Below the pieces are notes generated by a model, which did no database searches, was not told the DNA's origin, and saw nothing but the letters and a program-made list of their open reading frames with translations. Made by a program: the position numbers and the translations under genes. From Paracoccaceae bacterium (lineage in GTDB: Bacteria > Pseudomonadota > Alphaproteobacteria > Rhodobacterales > Rhodobacteraceae): DNA of 64,000 bases. Every line of letters starts with the position of its first letter. The stretch's first letter is position 1. Shown piece by piece: positions 1-9,190 of this stretch. Where the stretch lies: the NCBI GenBank assembly GCA_030148225.1, contig JASBTX010000032.1:1-64000 (forward strand), in the 5' to 3' direction.

Positions 1-80
1 GGTGGGGTTTTATTCAACTGATTAACTCCCCCCTCAAAACTGAACGACAATTCAAATCTATAAATGCAATAGAGACACCT

Positions 81-99
81 TGAGGTTTGTCGAACCTCA
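81..99. terminator. Hairpin at the stop codon of hsdMS
   Basis: A 7-bp perfect inverted repeat (TGAGGTT at 81-87 and AACCTCA at 93-99, loop TGTCG) overlaps the TGA stop of hsdMS. On the minus strand no U-run follows, so it may be a weak terminator or an mRNA-end structure rather than a canonical intrinsic terminator. Positions 1-80 show no gene or recognisable element and continue the A+T-rich islet past the window edge. Confidence 0.35.
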
Positions 100-2490
100 T
101 TTACCCCAAACTTTGCTTATCCTGTCTTGGATTTTCTGAGAGTAGACCGTGATGAGGTTTTTATTCCCTTCAATGACTTGCTCTACTTCTTCCAGACTTG
201 AAACAATTTTCTTTTGCACATCAATAGACGGAAGAGGGATTTTTAGTTCTCTCACAAAACTAAGATTTGCCATCCTAAATTGCCCATCACCAAGACTCAT
301 GAAATGGTGATAGAGAGTTTGTGCTGCATAGAACAAATAAACCCTATCCAGTTGACTCTCATTTTTAGGTGTCAACCCTGCTATGTTTTGATTAGTTGAA
401 GTTTCAAACATACTCAGTGCTGTTTTGCCAATAGTTGCACCTACGAGTGCAACAAAGGTTGTTCCTGTAGGAAATACTTTTGCAGAACTATTGTTTAGAC
501 CCTCGGTAGTTATGAATTTATCGGACGAATACACTCTTCCATTTTTGCAAACACCAGACCCCACCCACGGAACTGTTCCATTCGACCAATACTCTTCATT
601 CTTTTTACTTGGTGTTCCACCACTTTTGATTTCGCATATCTCCCCCAACTCAACCATCTCCCATGAAGGGTCAATGTCGATGGTTGGTTTGTAGTTTTCA
701 ATTACCTGTTTGCATCCATCAATAATCTTCTGATAACCCTCCAATTCATCAACAATCTGTTGCTGAACTTCGATGGGGGGGAGTGGTATAGAAAATTTTT
801 CAATTGAAGACCTCGTTATTTGAGGTTGTGCAGAACCTGTAATGACAGAACTTAGGTCAGAATTATCCAAACAATAAAAGAGAAACTCTTTTGTGAGTTT
901 TCTGGTCTCTTTAGGAGAACAGACCATTGCATTTCCAGTAATCCATGAAAAACGTTGAGACATGTTTACCGTTCCACAGGTATTACCTCTGCATGTAACA
1001 ATTACCTCTGGATTTTCGTGATTAAATTGGTCGTATCTTCCGATAATGCCATTTGCCCCAAATACTACGAATTTTCCATCTTCAATGAGGTCTTTTTGGG
1101 TAATAGTTTTGGGTTGGTATAAGTCACATAAATCACCAAGTGTGACTAATGGGAAATCACTATCCAAACTGGTAGAAACTTTTTTGCTATAAGAGAGACT
1201 GAATAACCCATCATCTGCGATTTCTTGTTTTGATTTAGTGTCTAACGAGTTATTTGCCGCACCATTTAGATACTCAACTATATCTGTTGTCAGTGTGGGT
1301 AAATCATTCTTTGCGATGGGTGTTCTTTGTGCTCCCAAACTGAACCCATCGTTCTCAACTTTTGCGAAGAAAATGCTGTCTGACTTTTGGTTGAGTTCTT
1401 TATCCAAAATGAGGATTGAGGTCTTCACTCCAGAATATGGTTGGAAAACACCTGCTGGTAGAGAAATCACCCCAACCAAACAATCCTCAACAAGTTTTTT
1501 CCTCAAGGTTTTGTATGCAGTGCCTGTTTGGAAAATTATGCCCTCTGGAACAACGATGCCTGCACGACCTGTGGGTTTGAGATGTTCGATGATGTAATCA
1601 ACGAAAAGAACTTCTGCCCTTGTTGATTGAACCCCAAATCGTGTGTGAGGTTGGATACCACCAGTTGGTGAGAAGAACGGTGGGTTCGCAAGAATTACAT
1701 CATAGTATTCGTTCCATCTGTCCTCAGATGACAGGGTGTCATATTCATGGATTTGAGGACTCGCAAATTGATGTAGATACATATTCACCAAAGATATGCG
1801 TGTCATATCTGGTGAAATGTCATACCCAACAAGATTGTCACCAACCTGTTTGCGGTCTGATGCATTTAGTTTGTCACCCAATTTCTTGTCAGTGTTCTGA
1901 GACAGAATGTGCTTGTAGGAAGAAATTAAGAAACCTGCTGTGCCACATGCTGGGTCTAAGATGGTTTCGTTCTTTTGTGGGTTAACTATCTCAACAATGA
2001 AGTCGATGATGTGACGAGGTGTTCTGAACTGCCCTGCATCACCTTGAGACCCCATGAATGAAAGAAGATATTCAAACGCATCCCCCAACTTCTCTGAGTG
2101 AGAGTAGTGGAACTCGTTTATTTCCTTCAAAAACATATTGAGGGTTGAAGGGTCTTTGAATGGAAGAAATGAGTTTTTGAATATCTCTCTGAACAACTGT
2201 GGTGCAGATGGATTGGTATACATATTCTCAATCGCATCACTGTAAAGTTGCACTTTATCTGCACCCCCTAATTTGGGGTCAAACAGGTGCTTCCAAGAGT
2301 ATTTTTCATAATCATCAACAAAGAACGATGGAATACCCCCCATCTCGACTGCTTCTACATCCATGTCATACATGAACTTGTAAATCAGTCCTGTGGTGAT
2401 TTGCTCAACTTGACTCTGTGGACTTGGGATTTTGCCAACAAGGATATTGCGTAAGTCGTCAATGCGTTTCTTGGTGACACTATCTAACAT
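97..2490 (-). CDS. hsdMS: Fused type I restriction-modification methyltransferase/specificity protein (HsdM-HsdS)
   Basis: This 797-residue protein joins a type I N6-adenine methyltransferase to a complete specificity subunit. The methylase half shows the SAM-binding motif DPACGTAGF (residues 179-187) and the catalytic NPPF motif (269-272). From about residue 445 there are two target-recognition domains: the first begins near FPLVTLGDL and ends with LPPIEVQQQIVDELEGY and a helical spacer; the second begins near WEMVELGEI and ends with LPSIDVQKKIV and a second coiled-coil-like helix. The start overlaps the end of hsdR by 11 bases, so the two are translated from one message. Base composition is A+T-rich, unlike the host genes. 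HsdM and HsdS are normally separate proteins in an M2S complex; fusion implies a different stoichiometry. Fusion is seen directly; DNA target and activity are unknown. Confidence 0.93.
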   Translation of the reverse strand: MLDSVTKKRIDDLRNILVGKIPSPQSQVEQITTGLIYKFMYDMDVEAVEMGGIPSFFVDDYEKYSWKHLFDPKLGGADKVQLYSDAIENMYTNPSAPQLFREIFKNSFLPFKDPSTLNMFLKEINEFHYSHSEKLGDAFEYLLSFMGSQGDAGQFRTPRHIIDFIVEIVNPQKNETILDPACGTAGFLISSYKHILSQNTDKKLGDKLNASDRKQVGDNLVGYDISPDMTRISLVNMYLHQFASPQIHEYDTLSSEDRWNEYYDVILANPPFFSPTGGIQPHTRFGVQSTRAEVLFVDYIIEHLKPTGRAGIVVPEGIIFQTGTAYKTLRKKLVEDCLVGVISLPAGVFQPYSGVKTSILILDKELNQKSDSIFFAKVENDGFSLGAQRTPIAKNDLPTLTTDIVEYLNGAANNSLDTKSKQEIADDGLFSLSYSKKVSTSLDSDFPLVTLGDLCDLYQPKTITQKDLIEDGKFVVFGANGIIGRYDQFNHENPEVIVTCRGNTCGTVNMSQRFSWITGNAMVCSPKETRKLTKEFLFYCLDNSDLSSVITGSAQPQITRSSIEKFSIPLPPIEVQQQIVDELEGYQKIIDGCKQVIENYKPTIDIDPSWEMVELGEICEIKSGGTPSKKNEEYWSNGTVPWVGSGVCKNGRVYSSDKFITTEGLNNSSAKVFPTGTTFVALVGATIGKTALSMFETSTNQNIAGLTPKNESQLDRVYLFYAAQTLYHHFMSLGDGQFRMANLSFVRELKIPLPSIDVQKKIVSSLEEVEQVIEGNKNLITVYSQKIQDRISKVWGK

Positions 2491-4945
2491 TCTCTAACCG
2501 TTCTAAATTCACATTTTGTTTGATGTATGAGGGGATGCTCTGCTTCAACTCCACAGGGAGTTTTCTGAACGCATCACCAGATGGATGCACCCCTAGTTCT
2601 GCATATCGTCTGCTGTCGATAATATCTCTGAAATCATCATCCACCGCATATGCCTCAAAGACCTCTCTCGCACTTCCGTAGATTGCATCATCTGGTTTGA
2701 GTGCTTTGTCTAACTTATCGAACTCTTCATCCAGACACTCTCGTTGAGAAGGGATGTGTTCAATGTGACCAAAGACATGAAGTAGGAGTTCTGGAACAGT
2801 TAACCGTCTGTCTAACCCCAACGACTTTCTGAGTTTATCTATGGTGAAAAACTCTTGCGGTTTATCAAGAACCTTATCTTTGAGGTATGTCTCTGCCTCA
2901 TCAAAGTTCTGCTGTGACACTAAGTCTTTGATGATTGCATCTTCTGTGACCTTCTTTTTGAAAGACCGATAGAGATTTCTGTCAATCTTCATGCCTTGGT
3001 CAGAAATTAGTATTTCCTTCAACTCTGCCAGAGGGTCTGGTGCAGTGCTAACCACCTCATCAATATTTGGTGGGTCTACTGGTGGTTCTGAAGGTTCAGA
3101 GGGTTTTGAGGGAAGTTTGAGGACTTCATCGTAGTCAAAGTCCTTCTCAAAATAATCATAGTTTCCAAAGAAATCGAACAGAAGGAACTGTTCCTTTTGG
3201 GGTTCGATATGGTCTGGAATCTCTGACTTGGTAATCCACGATTGTGAAAAATCACATCTACGAGTTCCACGACCCTTCATCTGGATAAATTCACTTGGTG
3301 AATAGACAGGACGCATCATGCAGATATTCAAAATGTCAGTGCAGTCATAACCAGTAGTCATCATCCCCACCGTCACACAAATGCGTGTCTTTGATGTTCG
3401 GTAGTGAGGGTTAGTCTTTGACTGACCGTTGAGAGAGTTGTTTCTGAAATCAATGGTCATTCTTTGTGAGTCTTGGACACTTGAGGTCACTTGGACTGCA
3501 AAGTCAGAACTGTATTGTTTTGGAAACACCCTATCTGCGAGAACATTCAAAATCTGAGTGACTTTTGCTGCATGATTTTGAGAGACACAGAAGACCAGTG
3601 TTTTCCCAATTTCCCCTGTGTAGGGGTCTCTCATTGCGTGCTTCAGAAAGGTTTCGCAAAAAATGGTGTTGGTGTTATCTGAGAAGAACTTCTTCTCAAA
3701 ATCCTTTTGGGTGAATGTCTCCTCAAAGTCGTTACCATCGTCGTCGACCCCTTGAAATACATAACCTTGCTCAGAAAGAAGTTCAGTCGTGATTTCTGTT
3801 CTCGCATCAATCACTTTTGGATTGATGAGGTATCCGTCCTTAACACCGTCTTCTAAAGAGTATCTGAATGTTGGTTCACCACTGTCGCACCCAAAGGTGG
3901 TGTAGGTATCTAACATCAATCGTTTTTCTAACTGTCTTGGGTCAGTCTGTGAAACATCCTCAATATCGACAGACTTTAGGTAGTCTTTTGGAGTTGCGGT
4001 GAGTCCTAGTTTGAACCCAATGAAGTATTCAAAAACTCTACGACTTCTCGCACCCAAAGAACGGTGTGCTTCATCTGAAATGACTAAGTCAAAATGGTCT
4101 GGACGGAAGACCTTTCGATATTTGTTTCGACTTACAAATGACTGAACAGTTGAAACGACAATCTCTGCCTTCGTCCAATCAGATTGGTTCTCTTTCCAAA
4201 CTACAGTTCTGAAATCATTCTTGAGGACTTCATCAAATTCTTTTTGTGCCTGACTTTCCAACTCAATGCGGTCAACCAGAAACAGAACTCTTTTCACATT
4301 ATAAAGACGCAAGAACATCTTGATGATTGCAGACGAGGTGAGTGTTTTTCCTGTTCCTGTTGCCATCTCCAACAAGAACCTGTCTTTACCTTCTGCAATA
4401 CCACTTTGAACTGCTCTGACTGCTTTTAGTTGGTAGTCACGAAGAAGTCTGAGTTTGTTGTTTCTGAGGAAATCTTCTCGTTTTCTCTCATCAAGATAAT
4501 CTGGATTTTGGTCAAACTTGGGAAGTTGGGTTTGTGCGATGTAATCAACACCAATCTCTTCAACTTCTTGTCTAGGTGGATTGAAGTTGGTTTTCCTAAG
4601 TTCCAGTTGTTCCTGTGAAGGGAAAATATCGACAACCGTTGGACTGCCTTGCTCAATATCCCAAAAGTAATGCGAGACCCCATTGGAAAGGATGACGAAT
4701 CTGCAGTTGAGTGATTCTGCATAACCTCGTGCTTGCTCTTTACCAACTAGGGGAGAGACCAGTTCTTTCTTTGCTTCGATAATGCATAGAGGAAAGTCAG
4801 AACTGTCCTTGAGAACATAGTCTGCAAAACCTGCCTGGTTCTGCATTTCGGTATCGACATTAACCACACCATCATCACCAGATAGAACCCAATCGGACTC
4901 TCTGAGTAATCTATCTATGATGATTCTTGCGTTTGCCTCTGACAT
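2480..4945 (-). CDS. hsdR: Type I restriction enzyme R subunit (HsdR, EcoEI-type)
   Basis: The restriction and DNA-translocation subunit, 821 residues. The N-terminal PD-(D/E)xK nuclease is visible as ADYVL (Asp42) followed by IIEAKKE (Glu57, Lys59). A superfamily 2 helicase follows: Walker A MATGTGKT (194-201), DEAH (291-294), LTATP (around 315-319) and a later VFCVSQNHA segment of the second RecA domain. The Pro/Ser/Glu-rich stretch and last third look like the EcoEI R C-terminal region that contacts the methylase. It is the first gene of the islet's minus-strand operon; its end overlaps the hsdMS start by 11 bases. A consensus-like promoter lies so close that transcription should begin at or next to this ATG. 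Composition is A+T-rich. All key motifs are present, so the enzyme is probably active. Confidence 0.95.
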   Translation of the reverse strand: MSEANARIIIDRLLRESDWVLSGDDGVVNVDTEMQNQAGFADYVLKDSSDFPLCIIEAKKELVSPLVGKEQARGYAESLNCRFVILSNGVSHYFWDIEQGSPTVVDIFPSQEQLELRKTNFNPPRQEVEEIGVDYIAQTQLPKFDQNPDYLDERKREDFLRNNKLRLLRDYQLKAVRAVQSGIAEGKDRFLLEMATGTGKTLTSSAIIKMFLRLYNVKRVLFLVDRIELESQAQKEFDEVLKNDFRTVVWKENQSDWTKAEIVVSTVQSFVSRNKYRKVFRPDHFDLVISDEAHRSLGARSRRVFEYFIGFKLGLTATPKDYLKSVDIEDVSQTDPRQLEKRLMLDTYTTFGCDSGEPTFRYSLEDGVKDGYLINPKVIDARTEITTELLSEQGYVFQGVDDDGNDFEETFTQKDFEKKFFSDNTNTIFCETFLKHAMRDPYTGEIGKTLVFCVSQNHAAKVTQILNVLADRVFPKQYSSDFAVQVTSSVQDSQRMTIDFRNNSLNGQSKTNPHYRTSKTRICVTVGMMTTGYDCTDILNICMMRPVYSPSEFIQMKGRGTRRCDFSQSWITKSEIPDHIEPQKEQFLLFDFFGNYDYFEKDFDYDEVLKLPSKPSEPSEPPVDPPNIDEVVSTAPDPLAELKEILISDQGMKIDRNLYRSFKKKVTEDAIIKDLVSQQNFDEAETYLKDKVLDKPQEFFTIDKLRKSLGLDRRLTVPELLLHVFGHIEHIPSQRECLDEEFDKLDKALKPDDAIYGSAREVFEAYAVDDDFRDIIDSRRYAELGVHPSGDAFRKLPVELKQSIPSYIKQNVNLERLENVR

Positions 4946-4951
4946 GAATCA

Positions 4952-4980
4952 ATTCTAACTTTTTACATCAATTTTGCCAA
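4952..4980 (-). promoter_or_regulatory. Predicted sigma-70 promoter of hsdR, leaderless layout
   Basis: On the minus strand TTGGCA (4980-4975) is followed after exactly 17 bases by TAGAAT (4957-4952). The expected transcription start, about 7 bases further on, falls at position 4945, the A of the hsdR ATG. No Shine-Dalgarno sequence lies between the -10 box and the ATG. The boxes are seen directly; leaderless translation is inferred. Confidence 0.6.
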
Positions 4981-5002
4981 TCAAAATGCTTGTGCGTTAG
5001 AA
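4953..5002. promoter_or_regulatory. Inverted repeat in the hsdR/recombinase divergent promoter region
   Basis: TTCTAAC (4953-4959) and GTTAGAA (4996-5002) are perfect inverted copies, with a second inner pair TTACA (4963-4967) and TGTAA (5005-5009) nearby. The left arm overlaps the hsdR -10 box and the right arm lies about 25 bases before the recombinase ATG. The layout would suit one dimeric repressor acting on both genes, but no such regulator gene is visible in the part of the islet seen here. A weak -10-like TAAGTT (5015-5020) also places the recombinase start near its ATG. Confidence 0.35.
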
Positions 5003-5026
5003 CTTGTAATGTGGTAAGTTATCCCC

Positions 5027-6787
5027 ATGAAAGAGATTCTTCACATATACACTCGTGTCTCAAGTGCAGTGCAAGAAGAGGGAACGAGTCTAGAAACCCA
5101 AAAAGAATTGGGTATCAAGAAATCCAAAGAATTAGGTATGAAATACCAGATTTGGAATGAAGGTGCTGCTTCTTCACACCACGAGAATCTCACAAATAGA
5201 CCCAAAATTAGTGAACTGTTGTTTGACATTGAAAAGGGGAATATCAAACACCTATTCGTCTACAACAATGACCGTCTGTCACGAAACGACCAAACACAGT
5301 TCCTCATTAAAAATGCAATTACTAAAAACGGTGTAATGCTCTACACCAAAGATGGAACTTACGACCTTAATAATCCAACCGACAAGTTGATGAAATCACT
5401 GCTGGATGGTGTCGCAGAATACGACAATGCCATTCGTGCTGAGAGAACTAGATTAGGGAAACTAAACACGGTTAGAAACGGTGGTTGGTATGGTGCTCCA
5501 CCACCATATGGTTATGAAATAGTTGATGGAAAACTCGCAATCCATACAGAAGAAGGTAAAACCGTCAAAACCATCTTCAAGTTATTTAATGACGGTATCT
5601 CCATCGCAGAAATCAAACGCAGACTTGATAAACAAGGTGTAACCGCAAGAAGAGGTGGTTTGTTCAACACTGGTTCTATCAACAAGTTGCTCCAGAACAC
5701 GCATCACATCGGTTATTACACCTACACCGATAAGAAAAGTGGTGAAACAGTAGAGGTTTCCTGCCCACCACTAGTTGATGAAACTGTCTGGAATAGAGTT
5801 CAAGAACGCAGACAAAAAATCTTTGAGAGAAAAGGACAGAACAATCGCACTAAGAGGTTCTACCTTCTTAGAAACCTAATGTATTGCGGTGAATGTGGTT
5901 CTCAAATGAGTGGGAGAATCAAAGAATCTAAAAATGAAAGACACTACTTCTGCCCAAACAAAACTCGTAATTGGAAAAAAAATAAACCTACAGAAGAGAC
6001 ACGATACAAACGAGGAAAAGTCGACGGTTACGGATGCAATATGAACCGCAGTCTCAACATACCAATTACTGATGAATTTGTTTGGAACAGTGTAAGAAAA
6101 GTTGTTTCTGAATCTTCCACTCTGAAAGAAGGATTCAAGAAAGAAGTGTTGCACTCAAAGTTTGCGACAGAAGAAGAAATCAAATCCGAGTTAAAAAACC
6201 AGAAAACCAAATCAAAACGGTGGATGACTGAACTACAACAAATTCAATCATCCATTGCTGATGTTGAAACGAACAACCTTCTCAGAAAATATGATGCAGA
6301 GGTTTACGAAAAAATTATTGGTAATCTGAACGCAGAATTAGATACGACAAAAGAAGAGATTGAACAGACACGATTACGAATAAAGGAACTTGGAAAGGAA
6401 CAAAAGTGGTTAGATTGGGTGCAAAAGTATGCTGACCAAGTAGATGAATTAGACACCTATTCTGACGAACAAAAGAAAGAATACTTGGACGGTATAATTG
6501 ACCGTATAGAAGTTAGATTAGACCAAGAAACCAAAGACCATCACTTGGATATAATTTTTAGATTACCTCTAGTGGGTGATGGTGTTGAGTATGTAGATAA
6601 GAACAATAAATCTGCTGGTTATGAACTGGTTGACGGTGACACGACCACGACTACCACCGTCAGTCACGAACTGGTTAAAAGTATGAGTGTTGATGCAAGA
6701 CGGTTAGGTAGAAAACGAGAAGTTGCTAAAAAAAAAGAAATGAACCAACTAACCCCCGAACCCCACAACAACATCACGGTCGAGTGA
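5027..6787 (+). CDS. Large serine recombinase (site-specific integrase)
   Basis: A 586-residue large serine recombinase, probably the integrase that moved this islet. The resolvase domain has YTRVSS (nucleophile probably Ser12), NDRLSRN (81-87) and the ERTR segment near residues 139-142. The recombinase DNA-binding domain starts near residue 152, and a zinc ribbon has cysteines at 288, 291, 310 and 338. A long charged coiled-coil stretch (about 385-470) follows, as is usual for this family. It is divergent from hsdR across an 81-base spacer. The start has no clear Shine-Dalgarno sequence. The gene is A+T-rich up to its last few codons, where the sequence abruptly becomes host-like, so its 3' end probably overlaps the attachment site. 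No excisionase gene is visible. Confidence 0.95.
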   Translation: MKEILHIYTRVSSAVQEEGTSLETQKELGIKKSKELGMKYQIWNEGAASSHHENLTNRPKISELLFDIEKGNIKHLFVYNNDRLSRNDQTQFLIKNAITKNGVMLYTKDGTYDLNNPTDKLMKSLLDGVAEYDNAIRAERTRLGKLNTVRNGGWYGAPPPYGYEIVDGKLAIHTEEGKTVKTIFKLFNDGISIAEIKRRLDKQGVTARRGGLFNTGSINKLLQNTHHIGYYTYTDKKSGETVEVSCPPLVDETVWNRVQERRQKIFERKGQNNRTKRFYLLRNLMYCGECGSQMSGRIKESKNERHYFCPNKTRNWKKNKPTEETRYKRGKVDGYGCNMNRSLNIPITDEFVWNSVRKVVSESSTLKEGFKKEVLHSKFATEEEIKSELKNQKTKSKRWMTELQQIQSSIADVETNNLLRKYDAEVYEKIIGNLNAELDTTKEEIEQTRLRIKELGKEQKWLDWVQKYADQVDELDTYSDEQKKEYLDGIIDRIEVRLDQETKDHHLDIIFRLPLVGDGVEYVDKNNKSAGYELVDGDTTTTTTVSHELVKSMSVDARRLGRKREVAKKKEMNQLTPEPHNNITVE

Positions 6788-6807
6788 GCCCGTCACGGTG
6801 ATCACCG
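6774..6807. other. Candidate attachment-site junction (right end of islet)
   Basis: Composition switches from A+T-rich islet to G+C-rich host DNA here. TCACGGT occurs twice (6774-6780 and 6794-6800), and the second copy runs into a 12-base perfect palindrome, CGGTGATCACCG (6796-6807), at the start of the host repair gene. Large serine recombinases use short crossover cores flanked by imperfect inverted repeats, so this is a plausible attR or attL. The matching end is outside the window, so the core cannot be fixed. Confidence 0.4.
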
Positions 6808-7475
6808 CCGATCAGGCCATCGCCGCGCTTTGCCGCCATGTTCAGCCCGGCAAAGCCACCCAGATGGCCGCCTATCACAAGGCACCCCGCCGCTATCTTG
6901 GCGTTGCCAATCCCGAGATCAACACCCTGACGCGTTCGTGGCGTCAGATGCTGCCACCCCGCGACCGGCTCACCCTTGCGCAAGGGCTGTGGCAAAGTGA
7001 TATCCACGAGGCCCGCGTCGCCGCCGCCAAGCTCCTGACCCAGGCTCGCATCCGCCCGGATGACGCGGTCTGGGAGCTGATCTGCGGCTGGGTGCCTGAT
7101 TTCGACGGCTGGGCCATCGCCGATCATGCCGCCGCCGCCGGTGCCCGCCGCATCACGGCCGATCCCGCCCGGCTGGATCTGGTCGAAACATGGACGACAA
7201 GCCCCCATCTCTGGACCCGCCGCGCCGCACTTGTCATGACATTGCCCTTCACCAAACAGAACCACCCCACCCCCGTCGAATTGGCCGCGCGCGAGCGCAT
7301 CCTCACATGGGCCGCCACCTATACCGAAGACCGGGAATGGTTCATTCAGAAATCCGTGGGCTGGTGGCTGCGCGATCTGTCGAAACATGATCCGGAAAGG
7401 GTGCGCAGCTTTCTGGATAAACATGGGGAAAATCTGCGCTCATTCGCCCGAAAAGAAGCCGCCAAGTATCTGTAA
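6798..7475 (+). CDS. AlkD-like DNA alkylation repair protein
   Basis: A 225-residue all-helical protein of the AlkD/HEAT-like DNA glycosylase family, which removes alkylated bases. MAAYHKAPRRYLGV, the WAIADHAAA helix and the C-terminal FIQKSVGWWLRDLS segment fit the family. Length is close to the usual 220-235 residues, so the islet inserted at or just before the start without removing much coding sequence. The only available start is GTG, 10 bases after the recombinase stop; there is no in-frame ATG back to an in-frame stop at 6741, and no strong Shine-Dalgarno sequence. Expression may now depend on coupling to the recombinase message. Family call is firm; its present expression is uncertain. 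Confidence 0.82.
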   Translation: MITADQAIAALCRHVQPGKATQMAAYHKAPRRYLGVANPEINTLTRSWRQMLPPRDRLTLAQGLWQSDIHEARVAAAKLLTQARIRPDDAVWELICGWVPDFDGWAIADHAAAAGARRITADPARLDLVETWTTSPHLWTRRAALVMTLPFTKQNHPTPVELAARERILTWAATYTEDREWFIQKSVGWWLRDLSKHDPERVRSFLDKHGENLRSFARKEAAKYL

Positions 7476-7531
7476 AATTGCCAGAAATCTACCCAACTTC
7501 ATGCAGTGCATGATCCGTCAGGCGCGAACTG

Positions 7532-8050
7532 TCACTTGACCAGGAACACCCTGACCTCGGTCAGCTCGTTCAGGGGCAGCCCCAGTACCCGCAACGCCGA
7601 GAGCGATATGCGGCTGCCCGCCGTTTCCGGCCCCTCGATCGGGCGCAGCTCCACCGTCACGCTGTCGGCCCTGTTCATCGTCTCGACCCGGGCCTCGCCC
7701 GGCACTTTCACCAACGGTGTTTCCAGCCAGAAACCCGCATCGCGCACATTGCCCAGCGACACAATCGTTGTCCCCAGCGGCTTGCCGATCTCGACCGTCC
7801 CGGCCGCCACCGCCCGCTCTTCATCCGTGGCGGTGTCAAAATCTGACGGCACCCGTGCTTCCTCTGACGGCTTGCGCGTCTCGCTGCGGTTTCCAAACAG
7901 CCCCGCAAGCGGCCTCAGCTTGGGCCTCACCTTGTATTCCGCCGGGTCATCCGGCGTGATATCCACAGGCCCCCGTGACCGGTCAAACGGGTTCAAGCCA
8001 CTACAGGCGCTCAATAAAACAAGGAATACCAGGGGAATGACTACTCTCAT
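7532..8050 (-). CDS. Predicted lipoprotein of unknown function
   Basis: The protein starts with a short hydrophobic signal (MRVVIPLVFLVLLSAC) ending in a lipobox, with the lipidated Cys at residue 16 counting from the ATG at 8050. A GTG two codons upstream is the alternative start. The mature part has a basic, low-complexity stretch and then a beta-rich region with repeated Val-Glu-Thr patterns. No catalytic motif was recognised. It is convergent with the AlkD-like gene and divergent from moaA. Lipoprotein export is well supported; function is unknown. Confidence 0.75.
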   Translation of the reverse strand: MRVVIPLVFLVLLSACSGLNPFDRSRGPVDITPDDPAEYKVRPKLRPLAGLFGNRSETRKPSEEARVPSDFDTATDEERAVAAGTVEIGKPLGTTIVSLGNVRDAGFWLETPLVKVPGEARVETMNRADSVTVELRPIEGPETAGSRISLSALRVLGLPLNELTEVRVFLVK

Positions 8051-8134
8051 ATCCACAACCTACCGCCTTGCCCCTGCAGGTTCAACGCCTGTTTCAGACT
8101 TGCAGCGGAACCCCGCCCGTCTTAGCTATGGCGC

Positions 8135-9166
8135 ATGTCAGATCATGCCGCCAACACTGCGCCCGCCCCCCTGATTGATCCCTTTGCACGCCGGGTCAGC
8201 TATCTCCGGGTCTCGGTGACCGACCGCTGCGATTTTCGCTGCGTTTACTGCATGTCCGAAAACATGTCCTTCCTGCCCAAGAAGGAACTCCTGACCCTCG
8301 AAGAGCTTGACCGCCTCTGCACCACCTTCATCGGCCTCGGTATACGCAAGCTGCGTATCACGGGCGGTGAACCGCTGGTGCGCAAGGGGATCATGACATT
8401 CTTCGACCGGATCGGCCGGCATCTCGCGACCGGCGCACTGGACGAACTCACGCTCACCACAAACGGCTCGCAGCTGGCCCGTTTTGCCGGGCCGCTCTTC
8501 GATGCCGGCATCCGGCGCATCAACCTCTCGCTTGATACGCTGGACACGGCGAAATTCGCCGAAATCACCCGATGGGGCCGGCTGGCGCAGGTCCTGAACG
8601 GCATCGACGCCGCGCAGGCGGCGGGCCTGCGCGTCAAGATCAACGCGGTCGCCCTCAAAGGCTTCAATGAAGATGAGCTTTTCACCCTCACCGAATGGTG
8701 CGCCAGCCGCGACATGGACCTGACATGGATCGAGGTCATGCCGATGGGTGATATCGGCAATGAATCGCGCCTCGGCCAGTACTGGTCGCTCGACTCGTTG
8801 CGCGAGCGTCTGGCCACGCGATACACACTCACCGATCTTGCTGAGCGCACAGGCGGTCCCGCCCGCTATGTCCGCCTCGGGGAAACGGGCCAGAAAATCG
8901 GCTTCATCACCCCGCTCAGCCATAATTTCTGCGAAAGCTGCAACCGCGTGCGCATGACCTGCACCGGTCAGCTCTATATGTGCCTCGGTCAGGAAGATCA
9001 GGCCGATCTGCGCGCGCCGCTGCGCGACCATCCCGCCGATGACGCCCCGCTGCGCGCCGCGATCCGCAACGCCATCGCCGCCAAACCGCAGGGCCATGAT
9101 TTCGACTATTCGCGCCAGCGCCCTGACGGTCAGATGCCCCGCCACATGAGCCATACGGGCGGCTGA
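8135..9166 (+). CDS. moaA: GTP 3',8-cyclase MoaA
   Basis: This radical-SAM enzyme carries out the first step of molybdenum cofactor synthesis, turning GTP into 3',8-cyclo-7,8-dihydro-GTP. The N-terminal cluster motif CDFRCVYC gives Cys32, Cys36 and Cys39. The C-terminal cluster is [13 protein letters not shown], continuing to Cys283, in the C-x2-C-x13-C pattern (266, 269, 283). TGGEP and the C-terminal Gly-Gly needed for radical initiation (SHTGG at the very end) are present. Length (343) is normal. It stands alone here, with moaC and other partners not in the window. The start ATG at 8135 precedes the conserved core by about 14 residues. Confidence 0.97.
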   Translation: MSDHAANTAPAPLIDPFARRVSYLRVSVTDRCDFRCVYCMSENMSFLPKKELLTLEELDRLCTTFIGLGIRKLRITGGEPLVRKGIMTFFDRIGRHLATGALDELTLTTNGSQLARFAGPLFDAGIRRINLSLDTLDTAKFAEITRWGRLAQVLNGIDAAQAAGLRVKINAVALKGFNEDELFTLTEWCASRDMDLTWIEVMPMGDIGNESRLGQYWSLDSLRERLATRYTLTDLAERTGGPARYVRLGETGQKIGFITPLSHNFCESCNRVRMTCTGQLYMCLGQEDQADLRAPLRDHPADDAPLRAAIRNAIAAKPQGHDFDYSRQRPDGQMPRHMSHTGG

Positions 9167-9190
9167 TCCGCCTCATTGTTCGCGAAATAC

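Noticed and set aside
97..2490. hsdMS as a sequencing-error fusion of separate hsdM and hsdS genes
   Set aside because: The frame runs without stop or a second ribosome site through the M-S join; an error that restores a full frame here is unlikely.
7499..7513. 15-base palindrome TCATGCA-G-TGCATGA as a terminator between convergent genes
   Set aside because: A one-base centre leaves a poor loop, the stem is not G/C-rich and no U-run follows.
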